A stretch of 64,000 nucleotides of DNA from Pyropia haitanensis (GCA_008729055.1 SDUX01000004.1:558001-622000); one strand, 5' to 3'; counted from the first letter of the stretch, positions 1-10,731 are shown. Notes: generated by a model from the letters alone, not told the origin. Numbers and translations: made by a program.

Positions 1-701
1 GGAGTGGCGAGGCGTTGGGTTCGCGGCCGCGGGATGGCTTGGTCAAGGGCTGCCCACTCATCTGCGCGTGTATTCTGTCGTCTGGTTTCCCCCCCCGCGT
101 GCGCGCGCGAGCCCCCGCGGGTCAGCAGTGGGCATGGTGGCAGCTGCCGCGTCCGCAGACGGGGCTCGTTTGCATCGGAGCAGACGGTGCGTGGTCGGTC
201 GACGTCGGCGGTCACCGGCGCAGTCGCCGACACGGCGGCGGTGGTGTGGTCGAGCGGGCCCGACGGCGCCTGCGCACGTGCAGGCCACCGCCCCTACTCA
301 GAGGCGCACATAGAAGTAGGGGATTTTATGCCCCTGCTCTCCGGGCTGACCATCCGGAGTTGGCCTCAGTACGTGTGGTCCTCCCATAGGGGGAGGGGGC
401 GACTCGGCACCACTCGTGTGGGGGCTGAACCCCCCCCCCCTTTGGGGCATGCGTTGGTATGGCTTTTTGTGCTCTCTATATATTGAGAGGAAAATCCAAA
501 AGGCATACCTCCCCTTTGTGATGTCTGCTCCCTCCACCTCGCTTTTTTTTTTTGTTTGGATAACAAAGACGGAGAGCGGTTTGGGGGGGGACAGCTGGGT
601 ATGGAAATCGCGTGGTGCAAGTAACGCCGGAGGGCCTTTATAGAACGGCACTCCAATGAGGACGCAACGCAGGTCGCCCTTGGATTTTGTCCCGTCGACA
701 T

Positions 702-934
702 GGATTGCGGGTTTGGTAGTAAGGTTCCATATGTGGTCCGCTCACCTCCCCACCAGTCGGTTGGATAAGGGAAGAGGATGCGCGCTGTCGCTGGCGCCAG
801 CTTATGAGTGCTTTTTTTTCTCGGATGGACGCAAGTCTCTGGGGACGCCCTGTACTTTTTTTTTTTTTTTTTTTCGCACTGTCTGGATGCGGGTTTGGTA
901 GTAAGGTTCCATTGGTCCGCTCACCTCCCCACCA
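702..934 (+). repeat. Pair of about 50-bp direct repeats in the rDNA spacer
   Basis: Copy 1 at 702-754 and copy 2 at 885-934 share the block 'gcgggtttggtagtaaggtt' followed by 'ccgctcacctccccacca'. They differ by a few inserted bases in the middle ('ccatatgtggt' against 'ccattggt') and lie about 180 bp apart. Spacer subrepeats like these are common in rDNA and may carry transcription or termination elements; their role here is unknown. Confidence 0.85.
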
Positions 935-1060
935 AACGCTGTGGGAAAAAAAAAAAAATACCGCAGGCCGTCGTCACGACCCTGTGGACCCGTCCGTATC
1001 GTTCCGTATTGACTTCCTATACTAGTGCAACGCTGGTACCAGACCACTGCACGTGTGCGC

Positions 1061-1108
1061 CCCCTTTTTTTGCGCTTGGAAAGGGTCCGTTGGGCAAAAA
1101 AAAAGGGG
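1061..1108 (+). repeat. GC-clamped poly-T/poly-A hairpin
   Basis: Arm 1, 'cccctttttttgc' (1061-1073), is complementary to arm 2, 'gcaaaaaaaaagggg' (1094-1108), apart from A-run length. One of several such hairpins in this rDNA spacer. Confidence 0.6.
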
Positions 1109-2230
1109 TCTCTTGTAGAAATGCCCCAAGCTGTGGTAGGGCACCCGTCGTGAATGAGAAACGGGGGAAGGGTTTGGTTACCCGTCTGCCTTTCTCTCCT
1201 CATTCACGGTGGTCCGTTGGGACGATACAAAAGAATTGGGGAAACCGGGTCTCCTTATGATATCACAAACCGGTCTTGATGGTTTGCAAAAAAAGGGCTT
1301 GCCCCCTGAACGTATACTAAGGCTGTATACTAGTAACGCGGAGATTCGCCATAAGCCTATCCGTTATGAGAAAGAGCGTCATTTCCATAGGAACCAGGGT
1401 ATTGCCAGACGGCGGACTGGAGAGCTACCGTGGTGCCGTTTTTTGTAATGGGGGACCTGGCGGGTTGAAGGGTGGCGTCCCCTCCCCAAGTGCCGCTTTG
1501 AGGAGGCTGCTTAGCCATGCCGAAATCCTTAAGTTGTGCGTTCCTGTTGCGTGGAGGGCATCTTTACCTGTGGCGGTCTATGGGAATAATCTGGAGCACT
1601 GCTCGACCCCCTCCCGGGGCGTGGTATCATTTGTTGCAGCGGGCGCGCTATCACAGTCCTTGGCTGTGGTATCAATCGGCATATTGAAGCGTTAACGTTT
1701 CCCTTGGAGGGCGTCGTATTGTCGCAGCCCCGTCTATGGACATATCTCCGTGTAGCGCAAAGGGGTCCTTTATTTTTGTTTCTGAGGCGCCGTCCATCTC
1801 TTTCCCGGGTGGACGGCCTGGTTAATGGTGCTCCTTAGCCCAGGGCACCGAACGGGAGTTTTTCTCCATGTCGAAAGAGGAAGCAGGGAGGGAAGTCCCT
1901 TTTTTCCCAAGGAAAAGACCAGAGCTGGGTCTGGCATAAGAAAGGCAGGCAGGGACAGAAGTTCCTAGCTAGAGCGTATGATTTCTTGAGGCGGGGCCCT
2001 TGCGTAAGAATGCAGAGTGTGAGCTTCGCCACTCGCACGGGTGTTCGCCTGAAAGCCGCATGATGTATTGTGTACGTTCCACTCTTGGGAGGAACGCCGG
2101 CTGGGGCCTTTTTTTCCTGTCTGTGCTTATTTAGTGTTTCCAGGCTTGGGCTCTGGCCGATAAAGCTTGAGAAGATCATCTGTCTGAGACTCGCGCGGCC
2201 TCTTTTTTTTTGACGGTATCAAGCCTGGCG

Positions 2231-2261
2231 TGTTTTTTTTTTTTTAATACAAAAAAAAACA
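2231..2261 (+). repeat. Poly-T/poly-A hairpin
   Basis: A T run (2233-2245) preceded by 'tg' is followed after 'aatac' by nine A and 'ca' (2251-2261), giving a stem of about ten A-T pairs closed by GC. Confidence 0.6.
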
Positions 2262-2494
2262 GCCTGAGGATCTAAGAGTATATGTGAGGTGCACATATAT
2301 ACGCGGAGTGCATGAGTAGGTACAGGACAAGGGGGGACAAAAGTCCTTGCTTGCTCCTCTATCCATGCTACGACCTTGTTTGGGGAAAAACGTTTTGCCA
2401 TGGGGGTACACCTTCCAGTTGATGACAAAACAATGGAAGAGGTGTAGGCGCTCACTCCGCGCGCCTTTACCTCGCATACATACCTTGGGGAAGT

Positions 2495-2523
2495 GCCCTT
2501 TTTTTTTATAAGAAAAAAAGGGC
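2495..2523 (+). repeat. GC-clamped poly-T/poly-A hairpin
   Basis: 'gccc' plus nine T (2495-2507) pairs with seven A plus 'gggc' (2513-2523) across a five-base loop. It is the cleanest hairpin of the family in the 5' spacer. Confidence 0.7.
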
Positions 2524-3793
2524 GGCCTCCTCAAGAAACGTCTCTGAGTGAGTGGCTTGTCTCCCGCCATCCCCACACACACACCCGACCGTTACCTTTT
2601 TTTTGGTGGCGGGAACGGGCGGTGGGGGTACAGGGGGGGGGTCCTCACAAAGTAGTCGGCACAGTCTCTCGTACTGGGGGGACTGCGCAGTACCATCCGG
2701 TTCGACTGGAGAGGAAGGAAGATAACAAACAAGTGTGAAGATTCCTCACACAAGTGACCTGTCGACCGCTCGTCGGTTGGCATACTATGCTGGGATGGCG
2801 CCGGGGGGGAAAAAGGGGCAAAAAAGCGCGGGAAGAAAAAAAAACCGCCAAGAAAAACCCAGCAGAGAGCAAAGGTGCGCCGTTACAAAACCGTCGTGGG
2901 GTCACGCGCGGATCTTCCAAGACAACGGCCTCTGCCGGCCCACCCCACGATCCATCATTTTTGTACGGAAAAAAAAAAGACGCACCTGCAACACGGAGGA
3001 AATGCCTGAGCAGATGTGCCGCGGGCGACGGCGCACGTGGATTGCCTTGCAATATAGGCACATCCCTGTCGTTTGCCAGCGACTTGGTACAAGAGAAAAA
3101 AAAAAAAAAAAGGGAAGTGCCGCCCCGCCTGCGATGGGAGATGCATTGCGCTTTTGACATTTTCCGCCCATCGCGTGGCTGGCTCTCCCGCCCTTTTTTT
3201 TTTTTCCTCAAAGTACATGTACCTATTTACCTGGTTGATCCTGCCAGTAGTCTTATGCTTGTCTCAAAGATTAAGCCATGCATGTCTAAGTATAAACACT
3301 TTTATACACGTGAAACTGCGAATGGCTCATTAAAACAGTTATAGTTCCTTTGAGAACCACATTACTTGGATAACCGTAGTAATTCTAGAGCTAATACATG
3401 CCGCAACGCCCGACTCACGAAGGGTGGTATTTATTGGATAAAAAACCATCGTGCTCCTTCCAGAGCGCTTTGAGATGATTCACAATAACTTGTCGGATCG
3501 CATGGCCTTGTGCTGGCGACTGCTCATTCAAATTTCTGCCCTATCAACTTTCGATGGTGGAGTATTGGTCTACCATGGTGTCGACGGGTAACGGGGAATT
3601 AGGGTTCGATTCCGGAGAGGGAGCCTGAGAAACGGCTACCACATCCAAGGAAGGCAGCAGGCGCGCAAATTACCCAGTCCCGACTCGGGGAGGTAGTGAC
3701 AAAAAATAACAATAGGGGGCCCTTTGGGCCTTTTAATTGGAATGAGAACAATTTAAATCCCTTATCGAGGATCCATTGGAGGGCAAGTCTGGT

Positions 3794-4811
3794 GAACCTA
3801 GTTCCACTCGTTTCTCGCCTCGTGCTCTGATCGCATGCACAGGGGCACCGCGTGAAGTGTCAAGCCCTCGTTAAAGTAAAACAGCGCTAGATGTCTCTTC
3901 CGGAAGCAGGTCCGGCAGGTAGAGCACACAACAAGAGCGGCCAGCATACTCTGGGCGTGTGTGATGTGGGAGCGGAGGATCTTATCGTTCGGTGTTTGGA
4001 AGGCGTGGCCCAGCATGGCGTGGAAGCAATGAAACTATCCAAAACGTGTTGCCTCCTACAAGAGACACCTCGTGATGGACGCTACGCGCACGCTCGGAAA
4101 AAGCATTTCTTTATCTATCAGGCAGTGGCTTATGCCAAGTTTGGCAGAGAGGAGATGCTCAAAGTAACCACCTCGAAGCTCAGTACAGACCCGACGATAT
4201 CGCACGTGTGTGGTACACGGCACTGCTTGGCAGCACATCACTTACTATTGGAACCTAAGCGTGTAAATGACGAGCGCGTCCATTGTCATTTTTTTCTCGG
4301 TCGCGTTCCTGACGGATCGGAAAGACATGACTTGGCGGACCGCCACTGTCCGCATTTGCCGCCGTGCTATTCTGTTTGACTTGTGGAAGGCCAGCAGGCA
4401 AAAGATGGGAACCTATTTCTTTTGGGAGATTCAATGAGCCCCCATCATACACTTCTAAATTGTCGAGGAGTGCCCGCCAGGCCTATGACTACCGCGGTCC
4501 GTCGAGAGGTGAGAGCGAGCAATCGTTCAGGACGCAGCAGTGTACGTAGTGGTTCATGGATGGTAAAAACGTCAAGGATAGGGTTGGTCCGCAGGGAAGC
4601 GCGAGTGCTTCTGCCATTTGGCCTTTTGGTGGCCGCGTGGCGATGCAAAGGCGAACCTTCAGAGACTCTAATGGAGTGGGCGCAAGCTTAAGGGAGAGTC
4701 CAATCCACTGGGAAAAACCAAGTCCACAGGAGTAACGGGGTTATGCTCGCCCCGGAGGACTGTGGAAGGCGACAAAGCGTCTTAAGCGCGCAGCGTTGTC
4801 GGGTATGAATG
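3794..4811 (+). ncRNA. Group I intron at SSU position S516, encoding a homing endonuclease
   Basis: The insertion lies between '..aagtctggt' and 'gccagcagcc', exactly at E. coli U516, and ends in the omega G at 4811. Core elements are visible in order: a P-like element 'aaattgtcgaggagtgccc' (about 4456-4474), an R-like element 'ccttcagagactctaatgg' (about 4656-4674) and an S-like element 'ttaagggagagtccaatcc' (about 4688-4706). These are the conserved P4-P7 core of group IC1-type introns. The 1,018-nt length is explained by an endonuclease ORF in the 5' half on the sense strand. Introns at this site are typical of Bangiales. Self-splicing is inferred from the intact core. Confidence 0.93.
3891..4379 (+). 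CDS. His-Cys box homing endonuclease (I-PpoI family), intron-encoded
   Basis: This 162-residue ORF lies inside the S516 group I intron, in sense orientation. The C-terminal half has the His-Cys box: 'HVCGTRHC', then 'HHLLLE', then an Asn in 'RVNDER', and a final 'CPHLPPC'. In I-PpoI the equivalent His is the general base, the Asn holds the catalytic metal, and the Cys/His clusters bind two structural zinc ions, so both catalytic positions and the CxHxxxC zinc motif appear present. The predicted role is to cut intronless rDNA at S516 and drive homing. The ATG at 3891 is the natural start; the N-terminal part is not recognisable. The frame is uninterrupted, so the enzyme may be active. It must be translated from a Pol I transcript or spliced intron, so ordinary mRNA signals are not expected. 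Confidence 0.88.
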   Translation: MSLPEAGPAGRAHNKSGQHTLGVCDVGAEDLIVRCLEGVAQHGVEAMKLSKTCCLLQETPRDGRYAHARKKHFFIYQAVAYAKFGREEMLKVTTSKLSTDPTISHVCGTRHCLAAHHLLLEPKRVNDERVHCHFFLGRVPDGSERHDLADRHCPHLPPCYSV

Positions 4812-5375
4812 GCCAGCAGCCGCGGTAATTCCAGCTCCAATAGCGTATATTAAAGTTGTTGCAGTTAAAACGCTCGTAGTCGGACCTCGGAGCGCCCTTA
4901 CGGGCCGGGCTTCTGCCCTTGTGCCAGTGGGAGTTTGTCTCCTTTTGTCGGGACGCGGTGTGTGGGGCCTTGACTGGTTCCGCGCGTTTATACCTGCGGG
5001 CCGACCGTTTCCTGTGAAGAAAGTAAAGTGTTCAAAGCAGGCCAATGCCTTGAATATGTGAGCATGGAAAAATAGAATAGGACTTGGGCTCTATTTTGTT
5101 GGTTTCCAGTGACCAAGTAATGATTAATAGGGATGGATGGGGGCATTCGTATTTCATTGTCAGAGGTGAAATTCTTGGATTGATGGAAGACGTACAATTG
5201 CGAAAGCATCTGCCATGAATGTTTTCATTGATCAAGAACGAAAGTTAGGGGATCGAAGACGATCAGATACCGTCGTAGTCTTAACCATAAACGATGCCGA
5301 CTGGGGATTGGCGGGGCTTCTAATTCATGTCCACGTCAGCACCCTAAGGGAAACCAAAGTCTTTGGGTTCTGGGC

Positions 5376-5423
<48 letters not shown>

Positions 5424-5903
5424 GACCAGGAGTGGAGCCTGCGGCTTAATTTGACTCAACACGGGAAAACTTGCCAGGTCCGGACAGATGTATGATTGAC
5501 AGACTGAAAGCTCTTTCTTGATGGTTGGTGGTGCATGGCCGTTCTTAGTTGGTGGAGTGATTCGTCTGGTTACTTCCGTTAACGAACGAGACCTCGTCCT
5601 GCTAAATAGGTACGCGCATGCCAGCACTGCGTTCTTACCTTCTTAGAGGGACTATGCGCGTCTAGCGTATGGAAGATTGAGGCAATAACAGGTCTGTGAT
5701 GCGCTTAGATGTTCTGGGCCGCACGCGCGCTACACTGATGCATTCAACGAGTTTCACTTGATAGTCCTGGGTCGGAAGGCTCGGGTAATCTTTTGAAAGT
5801 GCATCGTGCTGGGGATAGATCATTGCAATTTTTGATCTTAAATGAGGAATTCCTTGTAGGCGCAGGTCATCAGCCTGCGCCGAATACGTCCCTGCCCTTT
5901 GTC

Positions 5904-5939
<36 letters not shown>

Positions 5940-6021
5940 ATGAAATGTCCGGATCGTGGCTACTGTGATGGACTCTGTCCAGAGCGGCAGCCGTGAGAAG
6001 CTCATTAAATCTCTTCATTTG

Positions 6022-6046
<25 letters not shown>

Positions 6047-6053
<7 letters not shown>

Positions 6054-6616
6054 TTTTGAGGATGGACACCCATCCCCGCCCGACGGGGGTGGTCCTTCCG
6101 TAGGAAAACGTACACGAAGCCTTTGCAGCACGAAAGGGTGCACAGGACGCGACTAGAAAAAAAAAGGATTCTGTGGTCAATGCAAGCGGCGGCCACCCCC
6201 CCCCCTCGCCGAGGTGGGGAGGGGAGGCACAGCTGCGACTTTCTCAAATTGCGGGAACACCCTAAAGTCAGCAAACACCGCGGCTTGGCGCGAAAAGCGC
6301 CAGGCGCAGCAGTCGGGGTAGCGCCCTGACGGATGGTGATAGCTTTTGTTGAATGGAACAATGGGCAATCCGCAGCCAAGCCCCTAAGGCCCCTCGCGGC
6401 TATGGGGAAGGTTCACAGACTGTAAGGGAAGGGGTTTTTCTGCTTTGTATTTGAAGAGCTTAAGAGACAGTCGGTCTCCTGCGAGAGCAGAGTCTCATGT
6501 GAGGAAGGCGCCCAGGAAAAAGTGGGTGCTGGAGAGCTATGGGAGCCCCCCCTCCCCCCCTTTTTGGGGGGGGGCGGGGGGCGGGGAGTTTTCCAAGACG
6601 AGAAAAATAATACACG
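6047..6616 (+). ncRNA. Group I intron at SSU position S1506
   Basis: The insertion of 570 nt follows 'gtcgtaacaaggt' (U1506) and ends in G at 6616, immediately before 'ttccgtaggtgaacctgcgg'. The intron begins with 'ttccgta', a copy of the first 3' exon bases, which can mislead a naive alignment into shifting the junction. Core elements include 'aaattgcgggaacaccctaa' (about 6246) and 'aaggttcacagactgtaagg' (about 6408-6427), typical P and R segments of group IC1 introns; the S segment is probably near 6464-6485. No endonuclease ORF is visible on either strand, so mobility would depend on reverse splicing or a protein in trans. Confidence 0.9.
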
Positions 6617-6646
6617 TTCCGTAGGTGAACCTGCGGAAGGATCATT

Positions 6647-6969
6647 CACAAACTTTTGACGTAACATACACACACGCGAAACAAAAAAAAACGCCACTGC
6701 TGTGAGCGTATCGATGCATTGAGGTATTTTTTTACCTCCCCTCTTCCACCCTTTATTTTCTTCCTCTTTCCCTCCTGTTTTGTAGGTGACTCTACAACAA
6801 CGGGGGAGGCGGAGAGTGAGAGTGGCGGAAGGAAACAATACAACACACTATATGTTTTTGTCTTATCCGCTTTGTCTCGGGGGACACCCCCTTTTTTTTG
6901 TGGGGCGGGGTTGGAACCTTTGAGAAAAAGCGCTTGTCTCGGTACAAGAAAAAAAAAAAAAAAAAAGAT
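6647..6969 (+). other. Internal transcribed spacer 1
   Basis: Spacer between the 18S 3' end and the 5.8S start. It ends in an A tract of about 18 bases preceded by 'ctcggtacaag'. A similar 'ggtacaag' plus A tract is found at about 3087-3113, upstream of the 18S. No gene is present. Confidence 0.85.
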
Positions 6970-7126
6970 ACAACTCTTAGCGGTGGATATCTTGGCTCTC
7001 GCAACGATGAAGAACGCAGCTAACTGCGATAACTAATGTGAATTGCAGGACTTCGTGAATCATTGAGTCTTTGAACGCAAGTTGAGCTCATGTCCGGGTG
7101 GATGTGAGCATGCCTGTTTGAGTGTC
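6970..7126 (+). rRNA. 5.8S rRNA gene
   Basis: The conserved 5.8S sequence runs from 'acaactcttagcggtgga' through 'gatgaagaacgcagc' and 'tgaattgcaggacttcgtga' to 'gcctgtttgagtgtct', about 157 nt, the usual length. The strand agrees with the 18S and 28S. The ends are estimated from conserved homologues and may be off by a few bases because poly-A and poly-T tracts abut both sides. Confidence 0.95.
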
Positions 7127-7750
7127 TTTTTTTTATACAAAAAGAACACAACCATCGGCTCTCCAGACAAGAAAAACAACCGCCCCCGCTGTCTTCCACC
7201 TTGCGTGGAGCACGAAGATGGTTTGTATGGTGCAAGCCGGAGATGGGCACGTCGCTCCCCTGCAAAGGCGGGGGGCGTTGCCCGAAACAAGGAAAAAGTG
7301 CCCGCTAAAGGAGGCATACCAGATGAGAGCAAGTAAGGCTTTTTTTAGACTTTCCTCATTATTCCTTGTTTTTCTTCCCCCCCCTCCCTCCCGGGTTTTT
7401 TTCTCGGGTCGTACGGATGGGCAAAAAGGAACGATTTGGGCTCGAAGTCTCTGCATGGATTTGAGGTATATAACCCAGGTGGGCGTTGGTTACTTGCCAT
7501 GCTGCCGCGCTAGGGTTTCTCTGCTTAGACCTACCTTTTCTGTTCTTTTTTCCGTTTCCCGTCTTCACGTGGAGACTTGGTGGATGGAGGGAGTATGGAA
7601 GAACGAGAAAAAGAAAAAGGCTGGAACGCTTTCGACCAAACATGTCTGGGAACCAAGTCCCCTTTGGAACGTGAGCAACAAAAGGTAAAAAAAAAAACGG
7701 CTCAAGGCCAGGGCCATGCCCCGCGGCCTTGTGGCGTGTACATATCCCAC
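7127..7750 (+). other. Internal transcribed spacer 2
   Basis: Spacer between 5.8S and 28S, rich in T, A and C homopolymers. The last part, 'catatcccactcttgatctc', leads into the LSU start. No gene is present. Confidence 0.85.
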
Positions 7751-8744
7751 TCTTGATCTCAAATCAGGGAGGACCACCCGCTGAATTTAAGCATATAATT
7801 AAGCGGAGGAAGAGAAACTAAAAAGGATTCCCTCAGTAGCGGCGAGCGAAGCGGGAAAAGCTCAACATGAAAACCAGTGGGGGTACACCCCCCCCTGATT
7901 GGGTTGTAGGGTAATGTGGTGTCGTCAGTGTCGAGTCGGATATAAATCCCGTTTGGAATGGGGTGTCATAGAGGGTGATAACCCCGTCTTTGATCCGACA
8001 TGCCGATGCGTTACGATGACCTTACGAAGAGTCGGGTTGCTTGGGCATGCAGCCCAAAGTGGATGGTAAACTCCATCTAAAGCTAAATATCAGCGAGAGA
8101 CCGATAGTGTACAAGTACCGTAAGGGAAAGATGCAGAGAACTTTGAAAAGAGAGTCAAACAGGGCTTGAAACCGTTAAGAGAGAAGCGAAAGAGGCCAGT
8201 GATCATGGAGCCAGATCCCCAAGTGCCCGTACAGGGGCGCCGTGACGTTCTGGTTTTTCCCGGGGCAGCGCCGACCGGCGGGCTCGTGACAAAGGGGAGG
8301 GGGTTGAGGGATTTGTTTCCCGCCTCTTGCTCCTCTATGGCTTTGCCTCTGGTCGAGGGCATTTATATCTTCCACGACGCTTTCAGCGTTTGTGTGAGGG
8401 CGCTGTCAAAATGGCCTTCTCCATCCCGTCTTGAAACACGGACCAAGGAGTCTAACATACTCGCAAGTGTTTGGGTGTTTAAAACCTCTGCGCACAATGA
8501 AAGTAAATCGGTAGCTCTGCGTTACTGTACGGTGGGAACCCTAACGTATGTATACATGGGGGCACCATCACCCGGTCCCGATCCGCTCGCGGTGGTTGGT
8601 TTCGTGGCAGAGCGAGCATGCTGGGACCCGAAAGATGGTGAACTATTCCTGAATAGGGCAAAGCCAGAGGAAACTCTGGTGGAGGCTCGTAGCGATGCTG
8701 ACGTGCAAATCGCTCGTCGAATTTGGGTATAGGGGCGAAAGACT

Positions 8745-8794
<50 letters not shown>

Positions 8795-10136
8795 GAGAGC
8801 AAATGCAAGTCAGTATCATCCGGTAAAGCGAATGATTAGAGGCCTCGGGGGAGTAACTCCTTCGACCTATTCTCAAACTTTAAATAGGTGAGGCGCCGGT
8901 CAAGTTGCTTCGAACAATGAACGCCGTGCGGACAATGATTGCTCTTAGTGGGCCGATTTTGGTAAGCAGAACTGGCGATGCGGGATGAACCGAAAGCGAC
9001 GCTAAGGTGCCAAACTCCCGGCTCATTCAGACACCAGAAAAGGTGTTGATTCATACAGACAGCAGGACGGTGGCCATGGAAGTCGGAATCCGCTAAGGAG
9101 TGAGTAACAACTCACCTGCCGAATGGATCAGCCCTGAAAATGGATGGCGCTTAAGCAGGGGACCGAGGCGTTGCCGTTGGGGCAAATACGAGGCCCTGAT
9201 GAGTAGGAGGGCGTGGGGGTTTTAAAATACGGTACATTCGCGTTGAAGCCTTGGGCGTGAGCTCGGGTGGAGCGGCCCTTAGTGTAGATCTTGGTGGTAG
9301 TAGCAAATATTCAAGTGGGAACCTTGAAGACTGAAGTGGGGAAGGGTTCCACGCGAACAGTGCTTGGACGTGGGTTAGTCGGTCCTAAGAGATGGGGAAA
9401 CTCTGTAGCCAAGTGCGCTCTTATTTTTTCGCAGCGCAGTCCATCAAAAGGGAAGCGGGTTAACATTCTCGCACCAGGATGTGGAAACTGTGGTTACCGC
9501 GAACTGCGGCAACGCAAATGAACTTGGGGACGCCCGTTGGAGCTCCGAACAGGGATCTCTTTCCTGCTTAACGCGCTCAACCCCCTGCAATCGGTTTGTC
9601 CGGAGATAGGAGGCGGAAGGCCGGAAAAGCACCGCACGTCTTGTGGTGTTCGGAACGCTCGTAATGGCCCTTGAAAACTCAGAGGAAAGCAGCCGTCCAC
9701 GCGCCTCTTCTGGATGCGGGACGAGTAATTCTCACACCTGGCCGTACCCATAACCGCATGAGGTCCCCAAGGTGAACAGCCTCTAGTCAATAGAATAATG
9801 TAGATAAGGGAAGTCGGCAAAATAGATCCGTAACTTTGGGAAAAGGATTGGCTCTAATGTTCGGGCCTGTTGGGACGCGCGGGCGTAGACGCCAGCGAGC
9901 GGCAGAAGGCTACCCCTTTTTCCGGGATGGCTGGAAGCTGCTTGTTGGAAGAAACCGTGTCGAATAGAGGCTAGCTGGGTGGCGCCCCCTTTTTTGCTTT
10001 CGGGCAGGGGGGGGGGCGCGCCTGCTGTGCTTCTTCCCGCTTGCGATCAACGAACGGATTAGAACTGGTACGGACAAGGGGAATCCGACTGTTTAATTAA
10101 AACAAAGCATTGCGACGCCCGCAAACGGTGTTAACG

Positions 10137-10170
<34 letters not shown>

Positions 10171-10186
10171 AGTGAAGAAATTCAAC

Positions 10187-10225
<39 letters not shown>

Positions 10226-10731
10226 TTCCTTTGTACGCGCGCGCCCCTCTGCGCTACTTTCGAGAGAGATAGGCGAGCTGAAAAAGGCTAGAGCCGTCTA
10301 GTCTGCAAAGCATTTTTTCCTTGTGGGCGACACATCTGGTTGCGGGGACCCTGCCCGCCATTTTTTCTTGGAAAAAAAGGCGGGAACCAGCCCATTCCTA
10401 CCCCTGCTTGTGAGGCATATAGTAAGTAGCAGCAGGGGGATCTCGGCGAGAGGCCGAACCCGGAAAAAGGAACAACGTGGGCTGGGAGGCAACCTGCAGG
10501 CGAGTCCGTAACTATGTGATTATCGACGGGCCGTCTCAACGACTGGTAAGGTGTGGGTGTGCTTTGATAAAAAAAGCAAGCTTAAGGTACAGTCTAATCC
10601 CACCCACCAAGGGTGCTTGGGTGTAATCCCCGTATGCAAGGGGGGAACTAGCCCAGGCGCTGGGACGATGGGAGGAAATGCCCCGTCCCTATAGTCGGTA
10701 GAAATGAAGGTAGCCAAATGCCTCGTCATCT
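7751..10731 (+). rRNA. 28S (LSU) rRNA gene, 5' part only, interrupted by a group I intron
   Basis: The LSU begins near 'cttgatctcaaatcaggg' and continues with 'acccgctgaatttaagcata'. The sequence is colinear with eukaryotic LSU through the D1-D3 region and the mid-gene conserved blocks to 'gggagtaactatgactctct' (exon 1, 7751-10225). After the intron, exon 2 continues with 'aaggtagccaaatgcctcgt' and stops at 10731. The expected continuation, beginning 'aattagtgacgcgc', is missing there, and I find no further LSU sequence up to 64 kb. The peptidyl-transferase half of the molecule is therefore absent, so this copy cannot give a functional LSU. It is a real truncated terminal repeat, an insertion boundary, or an assembly junction. 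Confidence 0.95.
10226..10706 (+). ncRNA. Group I intron in the LSU at about L1926
   Basis: The 481-nt insertion separates 'atgactctctt' from 'aaggtagcc' and ends in G at 10706. By E. coli numbering the 5' exon ends at U1926, one base beyond the well-known L1925 site of the Tetrahymena intron. Core segments are a P-like 'ggttgcggggaccctgccc' (about 10339), an R-like 'ctcaacgactggtaagg' (about 10535) and a canonical S-like 'cttaaggtacagtctaatcc' (10581-10600). A hairpin with T6/A7 arms and 'cccgcc/ggcggg' clamps (10354-10384) extends a peripheral stem. There is no ORF of endonuclease size. Confidence 0.9.

Larger units (their letters stand above)
1..3227 (+). other. rDNA intergenic spacer and 5' external transcribed spacer
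   Basis: This stretch precedes the 18S gene and holds no protein gene I recognise. It is much less GC-rich than the sequence beyond 11 kb and is full of homopolymer A and T runs, several paired into GC-clamped hairpins. A roughly 50-bp sequence occurs twice (702-754 and 885-934). The left part is presumably non-transcribed spacer and the part next to 3228 the 5' ETS, but no Pol I promoter or boundary can be placed by eye. Short open frames here have no protein-like composition. Confidence 0.8.
3228..6646 (+). rRNA. 18S (SSU) rRNA gene, interrupted by two group I introns
   Basis: The gene starts with 'tacctggttgatcctgcc' at 3228 and ends with the conserved 3' end '..ctgcggaaggatcatt' at 6646. 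Exons are 3228-3793, 4812-6046 and 6617-6646, together about 1.83 kb, a normal eukaryotic SSU length. Universally conserved blocks are intact, including the 530 loop 'gccagcagccgcggtaatt' at the start of exon 2, 'aaggaattgacggaaggg' near 5403, and the decoding region 'gaagtcgtaacaaggt' ending at 6046. Splice junctions were placed by E. coli numbering (after U516 and U1506) and by the rule that group I introns follow U in the exon and end in G. Nothing suggests a pseudogene. Exon ends could be off by a base or two at the outer 5' and 3' termini. Confidence 0.97.

Noticed and set aside
6005..6379. Antisense 124-codon frame over the S1506 intron as an endonuclease gene
   Set aside because: No His-Cys, LAGLIDADG or GIY-YIG motif; overlaps the conserved 18S end in antisense.
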